Counted from the stretch's first letter, positions 1-12,293 are shown. The stretch: DNA of 64,000 bases from Blasia pusilla (GCA_050084515.1 CM114271.1:48856001-48920000), one strand, 5' to 3'. Translations and numbers: made by a program. The notes: generated by a model not told the origin, from the letters alone.

Positions 1-2850
1 ATGACAATTATGCACTAATTGCTCTCTCATGCGACACCGTCCTATCGGGTTTCGTTTGTTCCTTCGTGTCGTCCTTTCGTCTCTACTTCTCTATGAAACG
101 TAGAAAAAGAAAGAAAGGAAAGGGAAAGGGAATGGGTCGTCGCCCAGCCCCGCCCCTAATCGTTATAGATCTATAATTATTGATAGACCTCTAGGGGTCT
201 ATCGATATTAATAAAGGGTAGGATGGTCCGCTGGCGGAGTTCTGGCACGTGTAAAACCATCGCAAAGTACAAACGCATAACACGTGTCGAAAATTGCACT
301 TGAACCCCGGATGTGTAATTGTCACTTTTATTCGGAATTCTTTATTCTAATCACATTTGGTACTTCTTAAGGGAAATCACAAGAAAGTATTGGAGAACAT
401 AGCATCCACTTATAGTTTACTCCCATTTACATGCCCCACATTCTAATGTTGGTGTCAAATGGCACTTACAACGCCTGGTATGCCTTTCTAATAGAAATAC
501 TAGTAATGAAAGCTTGCGTCTTGCTCTAACTTTAAACCTTCCCGGAGTTGTAGCCTTAAATATTCATGTAACACATATTCGAAATCCACCCACCTAGGCA
601 TGTTTTGAATAATCGATAAAATGCCACTCAAACGTCGATGCGAAGCCATCCATCATTCTAGGAACATGTAATGCACATGTCCAAGTTAGCGCATCAAATA
701 TGCGCTAACTTGGACATGGATGATTTTTCTTGAATGTAATCGTGCATCAAATATGACAAAAAGCGAGGATTTCGAACAGAAATTGACGAATTTGAAAATA
801 AAGAGGGGTCGATAATTACATTTCAGGCGAAGACGGGATAGTTACAATAGCCTCACGGTGTGTTGGTCTCCAGATAAATACAGGTCCATCCAAGCGTGGA
901 GCCCGATATTGGCTCCCCCATGTTTGACCCTTTGTTTTCAAGGGAGGAATAATCTTCGAACATAGTTCCAGAAGGCTCAATTATTGGACGATGCAAGAAA
1001 GGCATCAGATCTTTGGGGCACGACTTTTTGGAAGTGGAAAGTGAATTCAAAAGATACCCTTGAGGTTGTGGTGGGGTGGAGAAAGGAGGGTTTTGATTGC
1101 CCTTTAATTTCTCAATGTCCCCAAATCTTAGGTGCCTTTTTTCCCCCACTTATTCGAATCACATGTCACCAACTCTAATCCACTCTCTATGATTCGAGGA
1201 ATTTGTAGGAGCTATCTTTTCACATTGGGATGTGGTCATTTCCAAAATGGGAGGTTTTCATAATAATTCGTATTTTAGCAAGTACGAACATTTGTGTCAC
1301 CACGCTGTTGAGGCCTTTAATCATAAATATACCATATTTAATCTCTTCTCCTACTAATTTTCATATGTATTGATATTGTTTTATTATAGGATGAATTATT
1401 AACCTTTGTGGATATTTGGCCATGAAAATAAATTTGTCCCATCACGCCATACTCTTAGACGGGACATGGAAAATGGGACCAATAATATTTATTTGTTTGT
1501 AACATTTAAATAAAATATTATGCACAGAAAAAATTTTATTGTATACATCTTGGATTGTAGTTTATTATGGTGAAAAGGAGGGAAAGGGGATTTTTATGGG
1601 TGGGTGTAATGGAATGTAGGTAGGCAAATGGGTGAAGAAAAGGAAAGGAGCCTTTAACAAGAGGAAAGGATGATATGTGGAAAGTGGATGACTCGCCCCT
1701 TGTGCATTGCATGGACATTTCACAAAAATATGCATATTCCACGTGGACCAAATAATGAGCAATTTGCAAGGAAGATGTTATGAGGCCTTTTTATTTTGGT
1801 CCTTTTCCTTTTTATTTGGTCCTTTTTAGAATGAGGAATTTTGGCCTCGTGCTCTACTAGGAATAAGCACATTGGAAATTGCAAAAAGGTTGAAAACTTA
1901 CAACTTTCTATAGTCACACCTTCCCATGCAATCTAGGAGTTATGTTTTAGGAAACTCTCCATATCTAGGCCATATGAGTTGGGTGCGGGCCTAGGATCGG
2001 ACCATGGTCCTGGATGTAGGCTAAGGCGCGAGCCTAGATCGGGATATGCAAAAGGCTACGGGCTGGTTGTGGGCCTAGGCTTGGGCCATGCAGGGAGGGT
2101 GCGGCCCCCCTAGGGCTGGGATCAGACCTTAACATGGGCCTCGTGCATGCTTAAATGCGGGGTACAAGGATCATGTGTAGGTAGGGGCAGTCTCTAGGTA
2201 CGATTAGTTTCGGAGGCCACGTGATTGGTATTCACGAGTATAGAGGAAAGGGAAAGGTTAGAGTATAAGTGAATAGGGTAGTTATGTTAGGAAATACTTT
2301 AGTTGCAAATGAAGTGGGTGAAGAAGTTAGGAAAGTTGAAAAAGGATTAGGATTAGGAGAACAAAACAAGATTTGCTACTTGGTGATTAGTGAAGTTTGT
2401 TTAGGCATTAATAGTAAGTAGGGGTAGATGAGAAAAAAGGAGTAAGGGTTAATTTTCTCGGGTTAATTCCCTTCCTCCCATCCTCACCTATATAAACTTG
2501 CTCATTTTTAGTATTATCTCATAATCTCACTCCTCTTTCCATGTTTTCCTCTCTCTACTCTTTTGTATGAGATTATTCTTCTATAGATAGGTGAAAATAT
2601 GTTTTTCCAGGGGATAACCTTGATAATTTAATGTATCTTGGTTATCTAGGCTAGCATATAGATCTTCCTTGTTTATAATGAGTGTTCCAAGGTTTCTATC
2701 AAAGCATTCACAAAAAATATATTGTGCAATTTATATGTATTTCATAAGTTAATATATGTAATTATTGAGCATGTAATATTGTTACGAATTATCCAAATCT
2801 TTTTTGGGTAGGGATAGTATCTACTTGTCGTCATAAACAAAGCCAAAGAA
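1..2850. other. Intergenic sequence without a recognisable gene
   Basis: I see no coding region with a recognisable family here. The longest open frames overlap on opposite strands and look random. It holds a perfect inverted repeat near 676-718. A GC-richer stretch at about 1,960-2,150 repeats GGGCCTAGG-like words. A possible TATA-containing promoter (CCTATATAAA near 2,488) is followed by a pyrimidine-rich tract, which could be an old LTR promoter. None of these supports a gene call. Confidence 0.5.
676..718. repeat. Perfect 19-bp inverted repeat
   Basis: Bases 676-694 and 700-718 are exact reverse complements separated by 5 bases (CAAAT). The transcript of either strand would fold into a stable hairpin. 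No terminator or miRNA context is evident. The origin may be a local snap-back duplication (inference). Confidence 0.85.
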
Positions 2851-2856
2851 TTCCAC

Positions 2857-3070
2857 CAGATTGTGAAGGAACATTGAAAAGAAGTACAAGAGGAAGGTGG
2901 AACAACGAGCAAATGGTAGTGTAAGTATTGTTCCTATTCGATGAGAGCATATAATAGCACGCGGATGGTGGAGCATTTCACATGAGAGAGATTAAAGACA
3001 AAGGATGGGAATCATGATACCCATCATGTCAAATTATGTATGAAGATCCCTCCTAATATGCAATGGAATC
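2857..3070 (+). pseudogene. Possible BED zinc-finger fragment (hAT-like)
   Basis: The plus strand reads C-K-Y-C-S-Y-S-M followed by an R-M-V-E-H stretch around 2,920-2,976. This is the C-X2-C...H spacing of a BED finger, as found at the N terminus of hAT transposases. Stops lie on both sides and no DDE or dimerisation region was found downstream. It could be a chance match; the call is tentative. Confidence 0.25.
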
Positions 3071-6000
3071 TCCGAAATATGGTGCTGATGGAAAATGGAC
3101 AGAGAAGGGAAGAGACCCTTGAGTGAAGTAGAGGAGACAAGGACATTCCACTTGGGTTCGTAGGAGACAAGAAATTCGCACTTGACAAGTTATGTTGAGG
3201 GCATCCTGGACTTCTTTTGGATTCAATCCATATGTAGAGAAGAAGTTCTCTGCCTCTTGATTTTGGAGATTTATGGCAATTTCATAAATAAGCTTTACTC
3301 GATTGTATACGTCAATGAAGCATATGAGCCAAAATTGCATCATCTCATCAATTCTTTGTTGATGTGGGATTTCTCCTTGAACCATCCTATATATGTTCAC
3401 TTTAGGTTTATAATTCGATCGGGGTCTACAATGTCCCAAACTGCAAGTGAAATTCTCATGCTCATGGGATCGCTTACAATACGAAGCTGGTGCATTACTA
3501 ACGGGTGTGTAGAAAGATGATATGGTCTCCTTGACCAAGATTTTCAATTAGCTAGACCCCTTCGTGATAGTAAAATGGCCTTTGGAAGACAATATGGATG
3601 CCAATAACAGGCTTTACAGGTGCGTGCCACACGAGATGTTACATAGTAATCTTCTACAGAAATTGGGGTTAAAGCAAATTTTTGTTTGGTGTGAGGATCC
3701 CTCCTTTAGGTACGATGAATTTCTTCATCAAATTAGGTATATCTTGCTCTTGTCTTCAAGAATTGAGAGATAATGGTGGTACCAACATCATACAAGCATA
3801 GTTGGTAACGTTTTAACCCAGTGCATTGTCTTATGTTGCGTGTAGAGTATGAGGCCCTAATTGCTCGATAGGTTGAAATAAGATCATATCAACCTCCTTC
3901 ATGCAAAGATCCTCTTGTAGAGTTATCTCAAGAATGAGTTCTCCCACGGTGCCCCTTGTTCTCCATTGTAGGAGTTCATCCATTTCTTGTTGTCATCTTG
4001 CCATGATGGATTCTTATGCCTTCCTCAATTGCTCCGTATGGTCTGCCATTATACATCTTTGTCTTCTATGTAGCTCATCTCTAGAAATTGACTCATTCCC
4101 CATGTTCTCCACCTCTCTCTTTAGTCTCTCATACTCCTCAAACAACTATTGATGCTTAATTCTCCTTTAAAATGTTCAATTTGGCTTCCAAATCGAATGT
4201 GCCTTGGGAATTATTTATTAAACTCTTCAACTATAATAGACGAGAAATAACCTTGCTCTTTTCCAAAGCACTCTCTCCATGAAATATTTTGGGAATAGCA
4301 CCGCTATGTAGAGGGAAATCAAAACTCTCTCTAGGTCCATCAAACTCATATTACAACCTAGATTGAGGTGATTCAAAACACCTCTAAAGTCTTCATTTTG
4401 ATTGGATTGGTGGGGATATTTCATCTTGGGCTTGCGGTATCGGTCTCTTATCTCTTCTCAAAGACCCATCCTCCACATCGCCATAATGAACCTCCATGTC
4501 CTTCATCAACTTTGTGACTTTAAGCTTAATGAATACCTTGCTTACTGACTCCTTCATAACTTGCAAGACCATTAAACAAGGCCCAATCCTTCTTCTAGTC
4601 ATCTTCTACCACTTTCCTTACAAAATCACCAATCACAAAATCTTGCCACTTGAGCTGTGACTTCTCCAACTCTGCCTTAAGAATATTGGGGTCATCGGCA
4701 TTATCTAAGTATGCCTTCAATTCATCCTTGGTAACAAATATGAAGAGTTTCTTCTTGTTCATCTTCTTAAACGTTGGCCAAATCGGTGTATCGTTGGGTT
4801 CTTCTCTTCTTCTTCCATCCTCTTTGTTATGAGGACTATGGTCTTCATGAGGTGGTAATTCCATCTTCAACTTGTCTTCTAGGGAAATCCAAAAGGAAAA
4901 GTTTATTACGAAAAGATTTTAATAATAGTGATACGATGATACATCATACATTCGTGATCATTTACAATCATTTAGAGTCACACATTCATATTTTTCAATC
5001 ATGTCTTAAATTCCTTGTGAAAAATTACAATCCTCAAATGGATTTAGAATCACACTATTATGGTAACAAAAATCCCATCACCATACATTTAATGCGTATA
5101 TATGCATGGTCTTAATCTTGAATCTATATTATCTACACCTAATATTTCTGCATCTGCCCTTATATATGCATGTGTGTACTCTAAGCTTTGCTATCAGAGG
5201 GGTTCATAGTCAGTTTACTTTTGAATCCTTTCCAAATAAGTCCAACTAATATTCGCTTAGGCATCCTTGACAGGGAGGTTGTATGTCACATAGTTCATTT
5301 TTTCACAATCATTCCTATGGCATAGATTTTTGTTACTATGCTAAAAGGAATATTTTTATACACTATTTTCAACTTCAATGAAATTTTCCTGACATAATTA
5401 TTATTTTTGTTTATGGGACCACCATCTCTCAGGTGAGACTAAGCACTCATCATCCTATAAGGCATTTCCCCAATCTCCAACCTTGATGTATGCCTCAAAC
5501 TTGGATCCAAAATGGATGAAAGTATTCCTAGCATGAAGTTTGGGTATAAAAAATCCAAGCTTGTAGAAAGTCTCCATGGCAGCACCCAGGGCAACCACAA
5601 GCTGGATGATATTTGATGATACCTTGTGATAGGTGATCTTCTGCAACTCTCCTAAACCGCCCCCTTGTTCTTCAAGGTATGGCATGCTCGCATAGAATTT
5701 TCAGGTGCCCACCATTGCAATACATGTAGATGGCATGTGGTAGATCCTCAACAACCTTCCCATCATGGAAACTATTCCTCGATGTCAAATAGTGGCAAAC
5801 ATCCCTTCTCGCATCATTGATATTCTTGAATATAACTGAGATGCTTTCTTCAACACCTTCATGAAATAGTAAATATCTTCATTAAAGCCAAGGGTTTGGT
5901 TATTTTTATAATGATACATAATTTCGTATAAATATGAGCCCAAAGTATAGTATGGATCCTCTCTTACTACTACGTCCGAGCTAAAAATCTACATACATCC

Positions 6001-6290
6001 ACGTGGACTACCAACGTCTTTCCAACCGGAGTATCACGTCCCTTAAAAAGGCATTAAGCACTTTTAACTCAACTTTAAATCTTTGTAGTAGAGTTTTATT
6101 TGCAAACATGGGCTTCTCCTTCTTATTAACATATTGATATACACTCTCCCTAAGTTAACATCTTGTTGGGTTCACAATGCACTTGACCTCTTAGCCTCTT
6201 TGGCATTGACTTCACATATCCATGCCTTTGAAACTCTTGCACAAATCCTTACAATTCCAAGATAAATTCATATATGGAATCCATCCATAA
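3070..6290. other. Degenerate region, mostly minus-strand open fragments
   Basis: Several short minus-strand frames lie here, for example 164 codons at 3,053-3,547 and 91 codons at 4,595-4,870, the latter lysine- and glutamate-rich. They are separated by stops and frame changes. I do not recognise them, except for a kinase-like stretch at 5,455-5,940 listed separately. The pattern fits an old, decayed gene or transposon cargo read on the minus strand. Confidence 0.35.
5455..5940 (-). pseudogene. Protein-kinase-like fragment, degenerate
   Basis: In the minus-strand frame of 5,685 to 5,455 the segment LHARNTFIHFGSKF is followed eight residues later by KVGDWGNAL. This resembles the catalytic loop (H-R-D...N) and the metal-binding D-F/W-G of protein kinases, with the HRD aspartate lost. 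Upstream, at lower-quality match, a reading near 5,820-5,730 resembles the HRGIV-type N-lobe sequence of plant kinases. Stops and frame changes separate the pieces. No intact ATP-binding loop was seen. It is a dead fragment if kinase-derived at all; family placement is inference. Confidence 0.35.
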
Positions 6291-8400
6291 TCCTAAAAAT
6301 ATAGGACCGTCTCTTTTCTATGGGCAGCTCGAAAGTCTAGCCATACCTCTGTCACGTCTTTTAGGATAGATCGATGAGATCTAGTAGAGCGCCTTCGTGA
6401 GTAGTGGAGGACATGCTCAATAGGTCGAGGATCACCTGCTGAGGCCCTGGGAAACCTGAGAGAGCACATTTCCCCTTCGTTTCGGCTCATTTGGAGCCAT
6501 ATTGAAGAACTTACTATTTTAGGTGAGTACCATTTTGAGTATATGATCAATTTTCTAATTTTGGTAAGTATCCCTTAACCTCCTACATCAGGTCAAGAGC
6601 CAAGGAGGTGACTTGGGATCATAGGTTGCCATGGAGAGAGCTTGGGAGAGAGGAGGGATATACCTCAAGGAGAGAGAGCTCGAGAGCTCATTCTCTCTTT
6701 GTTGAACCTCTTGGCATAAGGCGGCGGAGCTATGGTCTTGCTTGCCTTCTCTATGTAACCCAAGCCTCTCATTAGGAGAGTGGGTTTGGTTTGACATTGA
6801 GAGAGACATGTGAGAGTGCACACATGTGAGAACTATGATGTTGTGAGAGAGATTGGATCTTATTTTACAAAGAGAGAATGAGTGAGTGGGAGAGCTTCAT
6901 GGGGGAGCTTCCTGGTCACTCGCTAGTTTTGTAGGTTGGGGTTCATGGGAGTGCTCACCGGAGCAAGAGCCGCTTACTTGTGATGTTTCCTTTGTCGATT
7001 TTTTGTGTAAAAGAGTGGCGCGCGGAAGCGCTGCCCAATTTTTGATAGGGATTGAGTATGGGGGCGGGTTGCCCCATGTTGGTGCTCTAGAGGGCACCAT
7101 GTAGCTTGCTGATTTGTGTTCTCACATGTTTTACATTTTTGTTGGGAGAAATCGGCGCGGAAGCGCTACCAAATTTTGTGTAGGAGAAAGAGACATTGGG
7201 CTTTACGACAATCCCTGTCAGTTTTTATTGGAATGTTCAATTTCAAATATTTTTTGACGCTATCATAGATCGTGAAGCTATGCACGCTGTGCAATAAATG
7301 GTGTGCAATTTGAGGTGTGAGAAAAATGTTATGATCAATCTTGCAAAACTGCCATTGTTAGGCAATTTTTAGGGTTAAATTGTTCAAACCCTAAACGAGC
7401 TGCGGCGGCGGCGGCGGCCGTCGCCATCATAGTTACGGTCAATGGTCAACCATCACTATCAATGGTCAATTGTCACCGTCCACCGTCCACCATCCACCTT
7501 CGTCGTCGCCTAGCGCTGCTTAGAGCCGCCTTTGTCTGTTGTCCACCCTTTGGTTGTCATTGCCGCCCATTACGGAGTGGAAGGTCTTCCACGACCACCG
7601 TTGATTCGCTGACTTGCACCGCCACCACGTACTTTGGTTTGGCCGCCACCGTCATCGCAGTTCGTCATCAACCATTGATGGCAGGTGACCTCGGGTTATG
7701 GTGTTTGAGTTTTCATTTCATGTTTCTATGTTGTGATTGGTAGCCGCTCAACGAAGATCGAGTACAGTGCCGTGACGCCCGTAGCCAGAACGCGCCGCCG
7801 ATTGCCACGCCGTGCCGCTCGTGGCCGCACCGCACCGTCTCGATTGCGTAGCCGCTCCTTCACTAAGAAGTAGAGTGTGTGAATTTCTGATTGAGGAGGG
7901 TATGCCACCGAGTTCCGCATCCCATTCTCGAGTGTCGTGCCGTTTGTAGCCGTTCCGTGCCGCCAGTGCTGCATCGGATCGTTGGACCTACACCGCATAT
8001 CGAGGAGGTTTGAGCAGCATCAGTATAGGAGGAGTACGACTTGCTGATTGGAGGAGTTGTCTCCATGACCGAGTTGGGGTCGAGATTTGCAGTTGCCGAG
8101 AAGCGACATCGACATTATTGTCAGGTTACCCTTATTGGTCTCTTACCTTGCACCTGTGAGGGATTCCCGGATGTTGGGAAGTTATTTGGGATATTGGGTT
8201 TTGTGCTGATGCTAGGAGCATCAATGATGTATGGGTTTAGGGGACATAGACCTGTGTGGGATGTCTAGAGTTGAGGATGGTTTATCGATGAGACGATGGA
8301 TCGGTTGATTTTCCGCACCACGTTGCTTGTTGTCGCACAACACCCGTCTCATTGAGAGAGTGTAGATTGAGTGCCGCATGTTTAGTTTGAGTGATTGAGA
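6290..8400. other. Possible leader/LTR region of the downstream retrotransposon; no gene
   Basis: This stretch is unlike the AT-rich flanks. It contains GAGAGA-rich segments, a (GGC)n tract near 7,402-7,420, CCACCGTC-type simple repeats at 7,470-7,500, and two copies of a GCGCGGAAGCGCT palindromic word near 7,019 and 7,155. It lies where the 5' LTR and untranslated leader of the Ty3/gypsy element should be. However, I could not match it to the sequence after 15,867, so the 5' LTR is not demonstrated. Open frames here are short and unrecognised. Confidence 0.35.
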
Positions 8401-8460
8401 AATTACTCACAAGATTGAGAGTGATCTTGTGAGAGGGGCACGAGGGCCATCACGGCGTCC

Positions 8461-9698
8461 TTTCGGGATTTTGAGAGGCGAGGTAGTGGACCTGAGAGTA
8501 GCTCTGGAGGATTTACCCGGAGTGGTGCGAGGTTTCAAGGGTCTCCACGTGAAAGACCACCTCAATCTCCTTCTGTGTCTTCTTCAGAAAAGGGGGAGCG
8601 TGTAGAGAAGTGTGTTAGGCATCTACCATACACATTGAGTGGTTCTACCAGTTGGGCGTACGAGATGGACGACTGGGGTAGAAGACCTCGTAGGTTTTCG
8701 GGTGCTGTAGGCACTATAGAGCTACACAACTTCATTACGAAGTTTAGGAGTTGGTGTGACTCACAACAGGCTACGAACTCTAGAGAGTTCAACCCGTTTA
8801 TAGCTTGGAACGGTATGTTTGAGCATTTAGAGGGGGCGCCCATGGACAATTACCATGAGTTCTCCCACAGATATGCCCAGGAGATTAAGGCATGGTGACT
8901 CTACTATGACCCACACTATGTGTCATGGACGGAGCCGTTCCTTGATGAGGAGGAGGAGTCAGGAGAGGCTACTTCCTCTTCCACTAGTGATGTTTTAGGA
9001 GGGGTGACTCGCACTGGAGCTGTTGCACCATCTAGTGGGGTTCGTTCAAGGTTCAACTCCGTGGTTAAGTTCTTTGCTGAGTTGAGGGCAAGCTACTAGG
9101 GGGTACGGACGAAGAAGTTTCGGAGCATCCATGACTTCTAGAGGCACCCGGGTGAGAGTTTGCGTGAGGCTTACACTCGCTTGCGCCGGTTGATCAACGT
9201 CACTCAGGGGGTGACACATGCTCACGCTATCGAGTCATGGTACGCGATGTTGGACCGGACCCTACGGACACGGGTGCGGGAGGGGTGATCCTTATGAACA
9301 CCTCCCTCGTTGAGAGATGTTTTTAGGACCGCCGAGAACATTGAGCGCAACATGGCGAGGAGAGCGTAGCCACCATGGGTTCTGGGCAAGAGCAGTCATG
9401 ATTGTCTGCACCACCAGTGCACGAATGTGGACTCCGAGATAGGTCGATACCGGGAGGCCGTGGCACAAAACCTGCGCCTTCATATGCGGCTCAACACCAA
9501 CCGCCTATGATTACTTGTTGGTCATGTGGTGGAGCCCATCATGAGCGCGATTACACTCGTCAAGGTCATGGACGTGTGCCTCAGCATGGAGGAGGAGATG
9601 GTGTTGCACCAAGAGGTTATCATTGTAACTATTGTCAGAGGTATGGTCATACACACGCCAGGTGTTTCAATTTACACCCCGAGTTACGTCCGGACTGA
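8461..9698 (+). pseudogene. Gag of the Ty3/gypsy element (retrotransposon gag, zinc knuckles)
   Basis: The structural capsid-like protein that packages element RNA. A frame running from about 8,461 carries a proline/serine-rich start, then a capsid-like region. Around 9,118-9,290 is the typical gag stretch with SLREAYTRLRRLINVT. After a frame change near 9,380 come two zinc knuckles: a degenerate one at about 9,516 (C-X2-C-X4-H, final Cys replaced by Tyr) and a complete CCHC knuckle C-N-Y-C-(X4)-H-(X4)-C at 9,624-9,665. Stops interrupt the frame at 8,896 and several later sites. No start codon could be fixed. Decayed, no longer translatable as one protein. Confidence 0.7.
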
Positions 9699-10327
9699 GG
9701 GCCAGAGAGGGCACCAGAGCGAGTAGCCGGTTCGGGTGGGCCCAGAGATCGTGCACAAGGTGGTCCCATTGGGGGACGAGGAGCTGGAGTTGCCCAACAG
9801 GATGATGGAGCTACCCGTGGAGGAGGTAGAGTCCTACCACCTAGACGCGTCAAGGGAGTCGTCGGGTGTGAGGCTAGGATGGCTGCTCAGATACAATAGC
9901 TACAAGAGCAGATTGCCGATATGGCATTGAGGTTACCCAATGCCAAATCCGTGGCATCGACATCATATGGAGTAGCCAGAGATATGGAGGATCCTGGTTG
10001 GATGTGCGGGGTTGCCCAGATGGAGGCCGCTGTAGTTGTGACGCGTGGAGCAGCCATAGAGTTGGATCCACAACGAGGGGAAGCCACGAAACAGACTAGG
10101 CTTCCTCAATATTTCACATTGTCTGAGGCAAAGAGGACCCCATCGATGAGTCCTAATCATAGTTTCTGGAGAGTTGGTGATGTTGTTGGTGTGCAGGCAC
10201 GGAGGACGATGGGAGAAGCGAGTGCGACGACTCCTATTGTTGATGCTCAGGAGGGGCATATGTCGAGCATGTCATTGGGGGCGGCCACCATTGTATACGC
10301 GCTCCTTTATTTTCTGCTTCCGATGTT

Positions 10328-10935
10328 ATGACGTTGGGAGGTATGCCCGCCGAGGTTTTTCGGCTGGCTGCTACGCTATGTGAGCATAGAGTTGGAGTTC
10401 CTGCATCACGTTCAAAGGTGATTGCAGAGGAGGTGATGGACCTGCCCTTGGAGCGGATGGTGGGGCTGTCCTCGTCAGATTCATGGCCAGCTACGACTGC
10501 TAGGATGGCGGAGATGCCCGTTAGACCCGCGATAGAGCGTGCCATGGCTTCTCCTAGTGTTATGTTGCTGGATAACCGAGGAATGGTCTTTGAGTTGGTG
10601 AGTCCCGGAGGTAGAGCTTTTAGTTTGCAGTGCGTCTTGTTGGACTCCGGAGCGCAACCCCTGACGTTGGGGATAGCATAATTCAGAGGATTGGGCTTGA
10701 CGAGAGCCGATGTGGAGCGTTGTCCATTCTGAATACAGAAATCCTTGGGTGGAGCGAGTACCACACAATATATCAACCGACATGAGGTCATGGTGAGGAT
10801 TCGCTCGGGACATCCTACAGATGAGTCTGTGGTGTGCGCCGAGACGATAGTGATTGATGTGGAGTCCTATGACGTCTTGGTTGGTGGAGCAATGTTATAA
10901 CCGATGGGGTTTTCCCTGGATTACTGGGAGTAGTC
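10328..10935 (+). pseudogene. Retropepsin-like aspartic protease region of pol
   Basis: The protease would cut Gag and Pol polyproteins. The catalytic triplet is visible as VLLDSGAQPLTLG at about 10,634-10,672 (D-S-G-A active site). A second conserved segment, ESYDVLVGGAML at about 10,861-10,898, matches the C-terminal half of retropepsins of this type. Stops fall at 10,679, near 10,729, near 10,897 and at 10,931. The same protein segment recurs, diverged, on the minus strand at 48.05-48.47 kb and in part at 19.8 kb. This supports a repeat family. The frame (2) continues without shift into the methyltransferase. Confidence 0.75.
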
Positions 10936-11299
10936 AACGTCCTACAGACCAGGATGGCACTGAGATGATGGATGCCTTAGCTCATTACCCGTTTGATTCA
11001 CAGGTGTAGTGATCGAGCCACGGCGAGGAGAGATGGCGACCTTAGCAGCATTTAGCAATGCCATCACTTGGCCTAGTGATTTGATTGAGGGACATGTCCA
11101 TACAGAGGATACTCAAGTTCCTGACATTTCTATGGAGAGGAGTGTAGCTGCATCAGTCCGTGGAGGAGAGGTGCCGCTTTGGGGCTCGACTGAGGAGATT
11201 CGATGCTTAGCCACTAAGCATGTGTAAATCGCGTGGAGCAAGATGTTTGCACGTGAGTGTGACGGGTCAGAGGAAACCCAAGTAGGCAGGAGTGCTGCT

Positions 11300-12293
11300 A
11301 TGACCCCTTTGAATACCACCCCGATTATGTGGTGCATCCCAGAGAAGGGTATGCGGGTGTTGGATCTCTTTGGAGGGATCAGCACTAGGTTAGCTGCTAT
11401 TTTGCACGCTGGAATGCGCGTGCAATAGTACCCGTATGTGGAGATTGATGATATTGTGAGGCGTGCTTCACATCACCATGTGGCCCTATTACGCCTCCGT
11501 TTTCCCAACTTGTTGTATGGTTCTGCCATTCAGGGTTACCAAAGTTCCCTACCGAGGGACATTTCATTGTAGGGAGCAATGACCAAGTCTATGGTCCCTA
11601 CTTGCTCCCATAGACTTGGTCATTGCTGGTTGGCCGTGTCAGTGCCAATTGAGTTCTGGACAAGGTAGCGGGTAAGTTGACACTCGGTCCTGGTTGTTTT
11701 GGGAGATGATGCGGATCTTGCAACATTTACAAGAGCATCAGCCTTATTCTCCAGCATACATTTTGGAGAATGTGCCAATTTTGGGCGATTCGAGGTCCCG
11801 CATGGTGACGAGTGCACATCAGGTGCATGCATGGATGGCCTCGGCAGTGTTATTAGATGCGGCAAGTGTAGGTTCTAGAGCACACCGCCCGCGTCTTTGG
11901 TGGACCAACTTGAAACCACATGAGGTATTGCGGAGGGCTTATGCGAGAGTGGAGCGTCCCTCCGATTTGTTGGTGGATTCTATATTGGATCTGGGTCGTC
12001 GATCACAGGCAATGAAGCACGATGATCAACCATCGTTGACTGTGGTCAATAGGATTGGTAGGCCACAGGCAACCTTTCCCACATTGGTGAGTTTTCCCGC
12101 TTCCTATGCATTTAATGAGGCCAGACTTCGATTAGTTTGGGATGACCAAGTACAGAGGTTGGTGGAGCCCAACGCCAATGAGCGAGAGCGAGCAATGGGA
12201 TTCCCCATAAGAGTGATGGCAATACCGTCACTATTAGAGGCATTACGACGTTATGTCTTGGGTCAAGCAATGGACCTGAACTGCTTGACATAG
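11300..12293 (+). pseudogene. Cytosine-5 DNA methyltransferase domain inside retrotransposon pol
   Basis: C5-MTases transfer a methyl group from S-adenosylmethionine to cytosine in DNA. Motif I (SAM binding) is RVLDLFGGIST at about 11,357-11,389. Motif IV with the catalytic cysteine is GWPCQ at 11,628-11,642. Motif VI is ILENVPILG at about 11,760-11,786. Motif VIII is RAHRPRLWW at about 11,877-11,903. Motif IX is ERERAMGF at about 12,180-12,203, and motif X is RRYVLGQAMD at about 12,246-12,275. The short stretch between VIII and IX (about 80 residues) is the candidate target-recognition region. The order I-IV-VI-VIII-IX-X is canonical, not the permuted order of plant DRM enzymes. No PWWP, BAH or chromodomain is attached. 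Stops at 11,426, 11,570 and 11,673 and one frameshift kill this copy. After a stop at 12,291 the same frame continues into reverse transcriptase. Confidence 0.9.
11575..11627. repeat. Perfect 20-bp inverted repeat at the MTase frameshift
   Basis: Bases 11,575-11,594 and 11,608-11,627 are exact reverse complements around a 13-base loop. The structure sits just before the catalytic PCQ codons. The reading frame of the methyltransferase changes within it. It is therefore probably a damaged or templated-insertion site, although a functional recoding hairpin cannot be excluded. Confidence 0.85.

Noticed and set aside
6290-8400. 5' LTR of the MTase element
   Set aside because: No convincing match to the sequence after 15,867 and no primer-binding site could be placed. 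Left as a possible leader only.
9292-9483. Minus-strand frames within the gag region
   Set aside because: Shadows of the gag and zinc-knuckle frames on the plus strand.
11694-12293. A stand-alone host DNA methyltransferase gene
   Set aside because: The same frame runs on into reverse transcriptase, motif I lies upstream in the protease frame, and protease, integrase and LTR features surround it. It is part of the retrotransposon.
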